DNA of 64,000 bases, taken from the NCBI GenBank assembly GCA_027886175.1, contig JAJNNQ010000016.1:1555001-1619000 (forward strand), read 5' to 3'. The translations under genes were made by a program, and so were the position numbers. Of this stretch, positions 1-12,691 are shown in pieces (position 1 is the first letter of the stretch; each line of letters begins with the position of its first letter). Below the pieces are notes generated by a model that did no database searches, had not been told where the DNA came from, and saw only the letters and a list, made by a program, of their open reading frames with translations. The DNA comes from Phylloscopus collybita. Its lineage: Eukaryota > Chordata > Aves > Passeriformes > Phylloscopidae.

Positions 1-60
1 TCATACTTTTTGTCATATTCCAGAATTCTTTTAACAAATAAGTAAAAATAATTAATTGAA

Positions 61-262
61 GTTGTGGTGGTTGTGGTTGTGGTGGGTTTTTTTGTGTTTT
101 TTTTTTTGTTTGTTTGTTTTTTGGTTTTTGTTTGTTTGTTTTTTGTTTTGTTTTGGTTTTTTGTTTTTTTGGGATTTTTTGTGGTTTTTTTGTTGTTGTG
201 TGTTTTTTTTTGTTTTTTTTTTTTTTGTGTTTTTGTTTGGTTTTTTTAATTTTTTTTTTTAA
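61..262. repeat. T/G-only low-complexity tract
   Basis: About 200 bases made almost entirely of T and G (runs of T broken by single or double G), with only a few A near the end. It begins with a short GTGGTTGTGG-like part and then becomes TTTTG/TTTG-rich. Apparent open frames of 60-70 residues here are only Phe/Val/Leu/Cys/Trp strings and are not genes. Similar tracts, in either orientation, recur near 23.6, 42.4, 45.8, 54.9, 56.1 and 63.5 kb. Confidence 0.95.
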
Positions 263-574
263 TGTGAAAATAAACTAGGCCAAGAAACAGCTGGATAAAC
301 TAGTCCAGATGGAGGAAGGTGAGAGACAGAAATGCTCACTGTACACCTCTACTGATGTGTTTTTGTGACATTATTGGAAAACAGTTCAAACAGGGTCCTT
401 TCAAAGGTGTGCAGTGAAAAGATGACACTAAGAATCAAATTTGCAGATCACCAAGCTGTCAGTAGGGTCTGTGTGGCACAAGCTCCAAATGGCAACTTAC
501 AGGATTGATTTGGACTGACCTTTATTAACTCAGTAAGTTTCAAAGCAGTTGTGTTAGCATCTCCTCATTTGGAA

Positions 575-604
575 ATATACTATATATATATACATATATA
601 TATA
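575..604. repeat. (TA)n microsatellite
   Basis: Alternating TA with two interruptions (a C at each), about 30 bases long. It is self-complementary, and no function is evident. Confidence 0.9.
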
Positions 605-3600
605 AGTGCTCTCTGGAAGCTGATAAAACTAAGGGATTAAATAAAACAAAAATTTTGCTCTAGGGAATTCCCTAAACAATTAGATTTTAGGGGTGAACAG
701 ATCAAGAGGAATAATCCTACCAATGTATTTGGTACCTGATAATTGAAAAATAGATGCTGATAAATTTAAACCTGCACTTTCCAGTACTGAATGCTCAAAT
801 TACCATGAAGCTGAACTGAACTTTTTCCTGCCTCTATTTATTCTGTATTCTCTACAAGAAGATTCTCTTAGTCAGAGAAGTAGCTTGTCTCATAATGTTT
901 TCCTCTCTGTTGTACAAGTTCTACCCCACTTCACAATGAGGTGGAATTTTCTCTACTTCTCATCAGGTACCAGAGTCCTTCCTTGCTGGAAGGACTAAGC
1001 CAATTTCATTTTGGTTTTGATATACCTGTAAGATCAAGACAACCGTGTCCCCAGTCATAACAACTTCATTTATTTTCTGCAAAACTTTCTGGATATTTTT
1101 TGATCTGGACTTCAGAAGCAATTAGGAGGAAAGGGCAGAAAGACTTTCTCCTGTCCCATGAGATGTTGCAACATTTAAAATATTGTCTCAATCTGTAGAT
1201 GGATATGCGTTTCAAAGAAAGGAAAGATGCTTCTTCTAGAGCAGTAGGACAGGTACTCGTTTTCCATGATAAAGTCTGTGCTTACTGAAGCTGTTTTAAA
1301 CCTCCCACCCTGATTAGAACACGAGTTCTCTTTTACTCATTTAGATTCTCTTACTGCCAAACTGAGCTTGATTAAGCCATTCTCCTTTTTTGGGTATGTG
1401 TCTTTGTTGATACAGGGATAGGTGCTCATTTGAAATCTTGACTTCAGTTTATCAACACCTCTCAGGAAAAAGCCAAAAGATAAATAATTGAAAAATCTTT
1501 AGCCAGCTTTCAGAGATGCTGTGGTTGAAACATCTCTCTGGTGACTGGTGCCAGGCTTTGGACAAGACTCTGTCTCAGAAGATGCAGTTTTCTGTGTAAT
1601 GCACATCATAACACTGACCTGCCTCACATAGAAGTTGTGGGGGTGAGGGAATTTATGTTTGTGCCTTGCTGGTTTTCTTCCTAAAGCTCAACACTGCCTG
1701 AGAATGAGAGTCCTGACCTTGAAATTGGATGTAGTACTGTTACAGGCAAAACTTATCACCGAGAAAATGTGCCAACCCTCTATTTATCACTCACCCAGCT
1801 GTTCTGCTAAATTACAGCTCCTTTAAAATTACACTCTAATTCATCAATAATTCAGCACTGAAGCCTTATGAGGAAAACACTAGATGCCATTTTGAATAGC
1901 TCCACTATCAAATGATAAGCTATTCAGAGGGGAGAGTGGGAATGCTGCTGAGGTGCTGCGTCTCTGTTACCAAGGGAAATTCAGCTCTCATTAGAGACAG
2001 CTACAACCCACCAGGGCTCAGGAGATTGTTTCACAGCAGACCTTTGGTAGACACAGAACAGAATGACAGGAGGGGAGAGGGAAGCCTGTGGGGTAAATAT
2101 ATCGATGTGATCTTCTTGCAGCTTTGCAGGCTTATCTGGGTATTTAAAGCCCACACAAGGCAAGCAGATCAATGCCTCACCGCGCATGACTCGGCATCGC
2201 TCCAGCCAACGCTGCACTTCCAGGGTGTGCTGAACAGATGTGTGTGTGCTATCCCCAGCCCTGGCAGCCAGGCTTAACCCTTTTGGGCTGCCTGGCCCAG
2301 CTCAGGGTGCTGCTCCTGTCTGCAGCTCTGCCGAGGGCACCTGCTCATCCTGCAGTGCTGGAGAGGGGTGGGTGCAGCAGCAGCGCATTCGCTTTTTTCG
2401 GTCTTGCTGTGGCAGAGTCATTTCACTCAGCCCTCAGCATCTTGGAAGGCTGTCCTCTCTGCTGCTCCCTTTTTTCTCTGTGTGTTCTGCTGTGTGACAG
2501 AACATTTGTGATGACAAATCCAGACAGAAGCTGGATGTGTGCATGTAGTGCTGTAGCGACCGTGGGTGAGACAGTGCATGGCAAATCATGGTTACATCAA
2601 ATGGATCGTATCAGTGCAAATGAATTAGCTTGTACAGTCATTCATCTGCCTTCATTTTTGCTCTACACTGAAGTTCTGATGGGCTTTTAAGCTTAAATAT
2701 CGTTTTGAGAAACACCCCGATATGTTGTGGATTTTCTTCTCATGAAAAGGTATTTGTGAGATTGAGAGGACTTTGATCAAAAATGCTTTATGTTTGTAGC
2801 TCCAGGCGTTTGTATGGTAGAAGATGAAGAAACCTTCTCACAAAACAGTTTTCATGCAAAATATCTGACCCCTGGAACCCACTCAATTCCCTACAACACT
2901 GAAAATCAGCACCGAGGTGGAAGCTGCACCACCCATGACTTGGACAGGTCTGGGTGCTCCCATACAAAATTTGAGGTCTATGAGAAGACAAAATCATCTC
3001 TTTTTCAGTCCTGGTTGTGCTTGTTCTCCAGTTGATCCTGGTGATACTGGTCTTCCATCAGGCATATTTTTCTCCATGCCCTCCCCTTAGGTCCCTGAAT
3101 TTTTTAGATTTCACCTTAGGCTTCCAAGGGGATTTGCTTATTGTTCTGTTCTTTGAAGAGAACAGCCTTTAGAGTCCCTGGATTGGGTCACAGCTACCCT
3201 TCTTTTCCAGGGACTACCTTGGAGCTCTGAAATGAGCTTCTCTGTGAAGGTGCTATTCATCTCTTGATGGAAAACACTCAGAATCCTGGTCCACTACCAA
3301 TGTTAGCTGTGGTAGCTAATTTGTGCTTATTTATATATGGTAGTGCCTAAGAACAGCAGCCCTGTCCTGCCTAGACAATTGTTCTGATGCCAGCAGAATT
3401 AGAACACTGCTCTTACGTATAAAGCCCTCTCCATTTCTTGTTTTATTCTGTTTGTTTAAACAAGGAATCACTCATTTAAACATTAAAATTCAGCAATGCT
3501 AAATAAATAACGTCGTTTTAAAATGCAAACAGACTAAAAACAAAGGCAGCATCCTACTATCCCCCTCTCTCTTACACATCTACAGGCTCAGAAGGGAAGC

Positions 3601-5037
3601 TGGGAAAGACACTGCATTAATAAACATAAAGCCAGAAGTAAGCATTAAATAAATATCATTTAAAAAATCCCCTTGATATTTAAAAAATGCTGAAGGCTTT
3701 TGTTTAATAAAAAATGGCTAGGAATATAAAACAGGAGCAGTGAATCCCACTGTCAGGAAATCAGCCACAATGAAGTACATTTCAACAGGCAGCAGCAGAA
3801 TCCCTGGAACGAGGATGCTGCCAGGTCAGTGCAGAGGTTTCTGTGCTACAAAGGGTCTTTCCAGCTGGGGCTTTAAACCTTAGTGACATCACCTTCCAGT
3901 CAAAATACCAGTCTGAGCAGGCCCCAGAAAGCACCTGGGGCAGACTAAATCTGCCAGCTCCTTGTGGAACAGAGGAGCAGATGGGCTAATCCACCCTGAA
4001 CAAGCTGCAGAATCACAACCCTTCCGGCCATGTGGTGACCAGGGCACGTGTTGCTGCTGTGGGATTGCAACAAGTAAGGGCACCACAGATGTAATCTCTG
4101 CGAGGGAAAAAACCATTTTCAGTCATATATTCACATCTCTTTCCAGGGAGAGTCAAAATTGATGGCAGGATTCAGCTCGCTTGCTTTCAGCTCCTGTGAA
4201 ATGTTGGGCCACAAAGGAGGGAGCCAGGAAGGGAAGTGGTAAATAGTCTAGCTCCAAAGTGATGTGTTGGCCTCCTATGCTCAAATCATCAGGAGCTTTA
4301 AAGAAAATAATAGCTGTTTTTAAAGAAAATAATACCTCTTTTTTTACACATACCGAAGGTTGTGGAGTGGGAAGTATTTTCCAAATACGTACGACGTGAG
4401 ATCTTTTGGGAATTATGAGACTCAGAAGCAGCTCCTTATTCAATTGAAATAGCTGACAGATCGATCAGAACAACGGCATCTGTAACAGCAGCTTGTGCAA
4501 AAGTAGCAGAGCTAGCTCTAAAGCTGAATATCTTGGCTAGCAGGAGCTCCTCAGTCACAGCAGCACAGAGTTCAGCCCAAGCTAGCTGCCCCAGTGCTTT
4601 CTGAGCTTCTCAGGGAAGTTTTGCAGTTTGTTTGGCACCCTGGGATTCCCAGGCGTGCTGGTGGCAGAACATCTGGAAGCTGTGTTCAGGCATGACTGTG
4701 GGAACGTGGCTGCTCACAGACTGCACCACTTGGGAGTGAGATCTCCACACGTTCAATCATCCCCTTCAGCAAATCCAAAGGAGTTTGTATCACTCATTTC
4801 TCCTCCTGTGACACATAAGTCAGGATATTTTGCAGCTACCTTGAGCTCAGCTGTAGTCTTTGAGTTTGGGAATTCAAAGTTCTTCTAAATGAATGTGTTG
4901 GTGGTATTCCATGGCATCAAATAGGCAATACCTGATAATGAAGAGCCTTTTTGCTCATAGATTCTGTGAATCCAGAACATTCATTTTTTATAGACCTTTT
5001 ACATCTAATTGACTTTTATTGTACCTGCGAAATGGAA

Positions 5038-5190
5038 ATGCATTAACGACCGTCTCCATTTCACTTATAAGACTAATAGCCAATTTTCCATTCAATGTCT
5101 TTTGAGAGTTCTTAATTGTCTTCCATAATTAGGTGTTGGGAGTGTAAACAATCACATGAGATGATAAGGGCTCTTTTTAATGCATATTAT
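5038..5190. promoter_or_regulatory. Candidate conserved non-coding element
   Basis: AT-rich block with several transcription-factor-like words close together: a homeodomain-type CATAATTAGG, a forkhead-like GTAAACAA, a GATAA word and TTAATGCATAT-type octamer-like sequence. The density of such motifs and the non-repetitive texture resemble vertebrate developmental enhancers. This is a motif-level impression only, and chance occurrence in AT-rich DNA is a real alternative. Confidence 0.22.
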
Positions 5191-5695
5191 ACTGTAAATA
5201 TATGAATGTTATGTTGCTGCAGCGTTTCCTGTTTTTTCTTTTTGCATTGAATTTTACTCTTGTAAGTCCTGTTCCTCACTCAGTTCTGCATAATTTCTTA
5301 AAAGGTAAAGTATTAGAAAGTCTTAACAGTTTCTAACACTTGTAAATTATGTGGTCCCAAGAATTTTTAAGGAACCCACAGAATATCAAAACACTCCAAA
5401 GGGATATCCTGGTTTTTAATGTAGAATAGGTGACTGTTCTGTAGCATCTGGAGACATCACAACTCATATTTTTCCTGGTTTTTGTCTTCTTGGCTTCCTG
5501 CCCAAAAATCCCGCTAGGAAGTTCACACTGCTGTACTTTGCAGAACATTACTGACCAAAAAGTTCTGCAAGTGGAGGAATATCTATTTTACCCCCCAGAG
5601 CAAACCCAGGTAAAAGCAGAGCTGTCTCAAGGTGTTTTTTATTGGTGTGCAGGTTTGGTATTTGGTCTATTTGAATTCATGTGTGAATGAATGTG

Positions 5696-5733
5696 AATAC
5701 TCAAGGCAAACAGAGTGGTTTGCCTTGAGTATT
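5696..5733. repeat. Perfect 16-bp inverted repeat (hairpin)
   Basis: The arms AATACTCAAGGCAAAC (5696-5711) and GTTTGCCTTGAGTATT (5718-5733) are exact reverse complements around the 6-base loop AGAGTG. As RNA, the stem could extend by a G-U and a U-A pair. It is shorter than a usual animal microRNA precursor, and no terminator-like or transposon context is seen. Confidence 0.97.
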
Positions 5734-6892
5734 TAACTTGCAATGACGGTGGCTCTTGTTTCTGATATTCATGATGCAGGATTCATTATCCATTATTCAT
5801 GGTGTTGGTGGGAATCATCATTTGGTGTCCAACCTCACCTGTATTCCTCATATGAGCTATCAATTGGAAGGCTTGGTCACAAGTCTTTTATATTTGCAAT
5901 TTCCATTGCTGCTCATTTTGAGAGACTTGTCAGTCCATCCAGTCTATCCCCCTGAATAGATCATCTGAGCTTTGGAGCTGTAGAAAAGTTACTCAAGTCA
6001 ATGATCAGATAATATTTGGACAGCCACATGATACCACTTGGTTCTGAAGGACGTACTCAGCTGTAGGAAGGAACAAATTAGCTCAAACAAGACTTAAATT
6101 GGACTTGATGGGCCATAGAGACAGATCTTTGTCCCAAGGCACTTGAAATTGTTGCTCTTGCCTTACACCATCTGCTGAAACACGTGCTTTTGTCAAATTT
6201 CCCCTTGTGTCGTGCTCCTCTTCCACCCCTGATTTCCATAGTAGTTATTAGGGCATGAGCAGGGAAGACTTTGTGTCCCATGATGGATGGGCCTGTACAG
6301 TGTGCAAAGCACTTGCTATAGATCACAACTCTCTTCCATTTTCCCCCCTCAACTTCCTCCTGCTGTCAGAGTTTGACCCCATTTCCTTACCATTAATAAC
6401 ACGTTTTAAGTGCAGCAGGCCCTGCTTGTGTCAGGAATAAGACTTCCTTTTGGGTTTTGGCTTTTTTTTTTTTATTATTATTATTATTTTACTTTTTGGT
6501 TGAAAGAGCAGTTTTAATATCAGCAAGTGGCTGCTCCTGTGATGTTTTCGATATCCTGCTAATCTGAAGTGGCTGAGGGCCTCCTGTGCCCTGGGTAGCG
6601 AGCTCAGCTTCCGTTGATTATTGAGGATAATCAGTGCCCTGCAGGACAGACTGCCAGAAATGCTCCAGCAAATGGGAGCTCACAAGGGCAATCACAATGC
6701 TAATGAAAGCAATAGGTGGCTGTCTGTGAAATACAGTTTTTCCTATTGACTTTGTCTTAAGAGAATAAAAAAAAAAAATTGTTTTGCTCAAATTAAGTGT
6801 GTGTCATCAAAAAAAAAAAAAAAAAAGGAGCAGGAGAGAAGATTTTTCATGTTCCGGGTTTCTCTTCTTAATCTGCCGTGCTAGGCCTGCTC
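5734..6892. other. Non-coding DNA with small simple repeats
   Basis: No gene seen. It holds a poly(T)/(ATT)n run at 6462-6490 and a pure poly(A) run at 6809-6826. Between them lies ordinary unique sequence. Confidence 0.7.
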
Positions 6893-7045
6893 AAAGGAAA
6901 TGTCACTGGAGTTTTTAGGACATAGAGGAAAGAACATTTTCCTGTTGGCTAATAGCACAATTATCTTTACTGAAATAATCTAAAAAAATCCCCCAAACTC
7001 AGCTTGAAGTAAGATGAGAAATTTCTAGCAAGATTTTCTAGGATG
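6893..7045 (+). repeat. Local direct duplication, copy A
   Basis: About 153 bases that recur in the same orientation at 8457-8611. By eye the copies differ by about eight substitutions plus one 4-base indel near their left end. Both contain the word CCTGTTGGCTAATAGCA and the run CTAAAAAAATCCCCCAAACT. No terminal repeats or target-site duplications were found, so this may be a local segmental copy or a fragment of an unrecognised dispersed repeat. Confidence 0.95.
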
Positions 7046-7299
7046 CCAGTAATAAGTAGTGGACAAGAATACGTTTCAATATGGAACATTTAACAGCCTT
7101 GAACTCGATGTGCTGACAGGAGTTTTGCCACCTGTGGCAGATTTTTTTGCCCAATAGTAGGGAGCAAGTGGGGACATGGTAGAATGGTGTAAATCTAACA
7201 CTGAAGAGAACCTTTTTTTTAATGGATCTAGAGGGTTAAATAGAGCTAATGACAGGAAATTGTAATGGGGTAATTTTAGATCTGAGGAGAATGGATTGT

Positions 7300-7440
7300 G
7301 GAGCAGAGAAATGGTGGGAACCCTATTGTTGACACATTTAAATATAGACTGGACAAAATGTTAATAAATGTACAATAGGGAACAATTTGACATTGTGCTC
7401 AAGGAGATGGAAAAGGATGCAGTAATGACTCTTTCAAAAA
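7300..7440 (+). mobile_element. Degraded CR1-like LINE 3' end
   Basis: The segment has the word order of old amniote CR1 3' ends: a 'cattta-aa-t-tagactggacaaaa' phrase, then 'aaatgtac-ata-gggaacaatt', then an 'aaggagatgg' phrase. It lacks the younger avian CR1 terminal octamer repeats, so it would be an ancient relic. Recognition is from memory of the family and is partial. A unique sequence with chance similarity is possible. Confidence 0.45.
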
Positions 7441-8456
7441 GAACTGTCAGGTTCTCAATATACTTCATTGTGAACTTTATTTCACTTTCAATGTGTTTAT
7501 ATTTAATATAAATACAACAATATTTCTCCTATGTAATAAAGGAAGTTTTAATCTTTTTTTTTTCTCTCTATTCAAATACCATGCTTTTACATTCAACTCC
7601 CTGTCCTTGGTTGTCTTGCAGGGCGTAGGGCTTTCTGCTGACTCTCACCTAGTCAGTGCACAGACAGTGGTAATTTATCTTCTGGAACCTTAAAGGCATG
7701 AACCAGTTCTAGTGAATCATCCCAGAGAAAGGAATGGTGTTCAGATATGATCCAATGAATCTGAAAACCCACTGTGGAAGGGAGGAAAGAGTCATAGGAT
7801 CTGTTAGATATTGCTGTTGATATTTTCTGTGCATCCTGTCAGTACCCTAGAGCCATGAATCACCAATACTAAACTGCTGAAAACAATCAGCACTGTCAAA
7901 AAGGTGATTTTTAATTTGCAGACAAGACACAGTACAGGAGTGGTGGAGCTGCCAGCTAAGGAAAAGATACAGTCAAATGAATATGTCTTTTATATGATTG
8001 AGTTGTGTTAATTTAGTTCATCCTTTTAAACTCAAGCAAATCTTCAGAAAATGGTGTTTGCTTTAGTATAACACGTTGAAAGATAATTAATGGTCCTTGA
8101 CATAAAAGTTCTAGGTCAAGTATAAGAACTTACAAATCTAGGAAAAAGTGTCTTGCCAGTGACACATAAAAACAATTTACATTTGCTACTGATTTCAATC
8201 CTGGAGGAGGTCCAGCTGTTTAAAAGCTGCCACACTTGTGATAAGGTCTTCCCTTCTCACTAATGGGAATGCAGTGTTTATAAATTGTTGGTATACAAAA
8301 TGTCCTTGCCATTCCATAGGTCCAGGAGCAGTCAGACATTGTCCAGAGGGTTTGCTTGCTAATAACACACAGGGTGCAGCAAGGGGGACACTCCAGAATG
8401 AGGTCAGCCACTCTGAGGGTTCTAACATTGTTGAGTGGAAGTGAAAACCTAGTGAG
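7441..8456. other. Unique non-coding DNA
   Basis: No gene or element recognised between the CR1-like relic and copy B of the local duplication. Confidence 0.6.
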
Positions 8457-8611
8457 AAAGGAAATGTCACTGGAGTTCTTAAACAGGACATAGAGGAAAG
8501 AACATTTTCCTGTTGGCTAATAGCATGATTATCTTCACTGAAATAATCTAAAAAAATCCCCCAAACTCAGCTTGAGGTAGGATGAGAAATTTCTAGCAAG
8601 ATTTCCTAGCA
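8457..8611 (+). repeat. Local direct duplication, copy B
   Basis: Partner of 6893-7045, 1.56 kb downstream and in the same orientation. It carries a 4-base insertion (AAAC region) just after the shared CACTGGAGTT word. Homology stops abruptly at both sides. Confidence 0.95.
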
Positions 8612-11600
8612 TGTCAATTGAGAAAAGAGGTGAGAAAATATTTCTCTCTGCTATATTTGTTTCAGCGTTTACTAAAATGATTTTTAACTTGTGGATATCC
8701 TTCTTATTAATGCTGCTGCTGATAATCCACTCCTCAGCACATTCTTCTGATATTTCACTCTTTTTCTTGCTTCTCCCTTTCCTTCTGCTGGCCACTCCCC
8801 CTGGGGTACAGCCCTTGTTGAGTAACTCTGTAGATCATAGATGAAATCCAAAAGTGAGGAGTTCACAGCATTATCAGGTGTCCTTATTATTTAAATATTC
8901 ACCAGAATTCTGCTGCCTATCTGGAAATACACGGCTTTGGAGGTGGATGAATTTATGAGCAAGCTGGTGAATTACAGGTGATACCAAAGGACTTCATGGC
9001 AAATCAAAAAGAATTAATTTTCTATGATGTTGTATATTTTGGGATTCATGGCCACGGTTCTTGGGAGGAAAAGGTGTTCTCCTGCTCATATACAATGTTC
9101 ACTATCTCTAAATTATATATTGCAAAAAACTTATTTCATGGATCTCTTTCTCAAAGGATTTAACTAGAGTACATGATAGGAAACCTCCTTGAAATCCTTA
9201 TCAAAGGTTTGATAGCATGATATTAAACCAAGAAGCAAAATAAAGAAACCTAGTATGACACTAAGCTTATTCTTGAAAGAAGACAACACATAGTTCAGTA
9301 TTACAGCCACACTTACAGACAAATCCCCTGGAAGCAATGTCAACCTTACACTCAGTTTCATATTTAAATTTTTCTTTACTGTGCTCTGTACGTTTCTTAT
9401 GGTCAAACTTCTTCATAAGAGGATATTAGATGAAATCCTGTGATTAAAAACCATGGTACTGAAGGGGTTTTACTTCTTTTAAACTGAGATGAGCATTAAA
9501 ACATGGATTGGTCATCCTGAATGGAAGGGAGAGAATATTCAGCTTTCCTCCCTTCTCTGGAAGTGAGCATCCCATGCCTCAGTTCTACAGCAGAAGGAAG
9601 GGGTTTGGTGCTGGAAGGGCTTTAACACTCATCTACAGAGTGTTACACAGCCAAGGTGCCATCCATGTCTAAGCTAATGGCTCTGGTAGCTCTGTTTGCT
9701 CCTGGGGTATTTCAGCACTGAGGCTGATATGCGTGACTGGTGCACTCAAGTGCTTGTTACCCCTGCAGCAACAAAAGTGCTTCTCTTGTGGGGTTTGTGG
9801 GGTTTTCTGCCTTGGCAAGCACGGAGGCAGTAGGGCTGGAAATCTGATCTGCTCCTCAGCAAGTCTGAGGGAGCTGAGTGAGCCTGTGAGCACATCCTGC
9901 AGTACTTTCAGTCCTCTGTATGTTCGTGATGAGGGAGTGCTGGTGGCTGTGGTTAGGAAAGGCAGGAAAATGGGGACATCCCCAGTTCACAGAACCCAGC
10001 AGGGTAAGCCTGAACAGAAGGCTCTCTGTTGCTAAATAGTGATTTGTGTAGCAGGGGCAGAAGCAAGGTGAGGGAAAAGTAGACAAGATTAAATGTTTTG
10101 TTGTTTTTTTGGGTTTTTTTTTCTGTTCTGTACTTTACATTCATTCTAAAATGGCATGAAAGCAACTAGGCACCAGCCAGTTCCTTGTGTCACCTCCTGT
10201 TCACCTGCCCTAGAAATGTTTTTATTAAATGACCCAGATATATTAATAATATCAATTAAAAGTAAAGAAAGGGGAGCATAACTGAGTGTGTGACTTCCTT
10301 AGCTGATGGGATGAGAGGCACCAGACCTCCAGTGGATACTCAGTTTTGTTTTCCTTTTTGGACCAGCTGCCATTTGTCCAACCCTGTTTGAAAGAGCTCT
10401 TGAGAACCTGGTGCTCCCAGGCCTTTTGTAGCACAGTGGTTAGGCACAGCTCTGTTGCATTCACATTCATTTGCAGGCTGGCTGACACTCAGTGGAAGGG
10501 GACAACCTCAGTCTGCCAGAGCAGAGCCACCACATCTCCCTCTCCATCTGCATTCCCCACGCCCTGCTTCGATTTTCCACCATTGAACAATCATTTGTAG
10601 CTCTGCATAATCTTTTCTTGGGGATCTCAGAGAGCTTTATGAATATTGTATGAATGAATGGAGCCTTGCAGCACGCCTGTGAAGTACAACTGGGTGAGAG
10701 CCATTATCACTGCTTCATGCAGGAGCAAGATAGGATGCTAAAGCTGGGGAAGATTAGGCTCTGAATTTCATCCCCAAATTGTGAAAGCACTATCTCACAG
10801 CAAAGCAGACACCTGTTGAACCAGTGTGTTTGCAAAAGGCTGATATGGGCAAATGCAGGTAGCTTGAGTGCAGCTTCAAACTCAAACCTTTTATCTTCAA
10901 GGTCATGTAGCAAGTTTAGCCAGAGCAAAGAAGAGAACTGATGTCTTTAGTCTCCCTGGCCTGTGTTTAAGCCCAGAGCTATTTAGCCTCCTTGAAAGAC
11001 TTAAATCAACAGGAAAGTTTTTATATATCCCAGTGAGGATTAATCCTCCCCAAAACTTCATGTGGGTTTCTCTTATTTTTTTTGATTTCTGTGTTTGTGA
11101 AATAGTGGTTGGGTTTTCTTTTTTCCCTCACATTGTCTTTTCAGTCAGATTGTTCCCCACTGAGTTAAAAATAAATGTCAAACAACATGACTTAAGGGAA
11201 AATCCATGTGTTCCAGAACTGCTTTCCCCAGGAAACACCAGCCAATTAATCGAGTAGAATGAGGGATTTTGCCTAGGGAGCCATCATGGAATAAGAAGTG
11301 TATATAAATACATGCACAAAGAGACACACACAAACACATTAAAAGAGCATTTCATTTGGACAGGATCTACTTATCATATCAGTGTGGAGCTTTATGAGGC
11401 ACTGTAGAACATGGACAAGCAGAAATCACAGGGAGGATGCTATTTTGAAAGGCTAGTGAAATTTTCTTTATATGTATATATATTTTTTTTTTTTTTGCTA
11501 CTGCAGCAGGAATCATCATGAAGCTGTTATTGGTTAAGCCTCTGCTGCAGAAGTTCTTAAGCAGATGTTTTTCTCCCAAAACACTTAGGAGGATGTTATA

Positions 11601-12691
11601 ATTCATCTATTTACTACCATTTTCATGCTAAAGGAAATCTCCCTGTCATATACAGCTTGAGTCTCTCTCTCTGAGAACCTTCAGTAACCATTTTAACTCT
11701 CTCTGTGGAGACCTGCCCTAATACCAATGGCACTGAATATTATTTCCTTATAGCTCATGAGATTTCTGGCTGGGTTTCAAACCCAGATTTCCTCCATTGT
11801 CTTTGTACGAGCTGCCTGTGTTGTTTCTAAGTGATCTGTGCACATTACATGCAATATAAATTCATCTTCAGATCACCCACACTTGTCTTAATCTTCCCCA
11901 CCTAAAGGCTAGGAAATATTCTTATGTGGAATTATCCCAGCCACGTCAGGTGGGGAAAAAAAAGACTTTCTAATAGAAAGGCTCACTATTAAAAATGCCA
12001 GACTGTTAAAAGAAATAACTCACTTGCTGCAATCTTAGGGATTACTAGTGGCAGAAGCAATAAAAATCTTCTTTAAAAATCTTCTGTGAATTATTAAGTA
12101 AATTTCTTTCAAACTGCTTTATTACTCATAGGAATTGTATCAATCAACAGTGAGAGCTAAATTACTGGATCAGTCAGAAAATATTGTTGCAGCTAAAGAA
12201 TCGATGCTAATTGAATCATTAAGGCATTATGACATGAAACACAAATACCTCAGGATATAACTCTTTGCTCTCCTTGATCTATAGTCTACAAAGAAGACAT
12301 AATACCAACAACTGCAATGCTTAAATGTTCTCCTAAGCATCATATTTTCTCAATGCAATATTTTTCTCTGCTGATGTCCTTTTGCTTATAAGTCTCCCAC
12401 TAGTAAATAAAAAAGGAAGAAGAAAAAAAAAATTACTTTAGATTAATGCAATGCACATTTTCTCTGCAGTTCAGAGGCCAAACTCGCTTCAGCCAGACTC
12501 CCACTGGCTGCAATAAAGTTCAGAGCTGGGGGCACTTTTAGCTTGACCTGTTTTTGCATTTTTTGAAGAGCCTTGTCAGTGCTGCTCTTACTACCTTGGT
12601 TGAAGTAAGGTTGGGTCTGATGGAAACTTTTTTTATGATGTGTAGTAAAGCTCATATTGATTAAGGGAACCCTTGTGTCTCCTCTCTGTGT
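8612..12691. other. Unique non-coding DNA, no gene seen
   Basis: About 4 kb without a recognisable gene or mobile element. Short poly(T) runs (for example near 11.48 kb) and AT-rich blocks occur. The longest open frames (100-136 residues) resemble no family known to me and show no clear exon boundaries. Confidence 0.65.

Larger units (their letters stand above)
263..5695. other. Unique non-coding DNA, no gene seen
   Basis: AT-rich single-copy-looking sequence. I see no coding region with a recognisable product and no complete mobile element. It contains a TA microsatellite (575-604), a short CpG-dense patch near 2179-2216 (about six CpG in under 40 bases, rare for this window), and an AT-rich stretch with homeodomain-like motifs near 5.1 kb that is listed separately. 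Confidence 0.7.

Noticed and set aside
56..262. Small hydrophobic frames at the window start
   Set aside because: Low-complexity T/G sequence.
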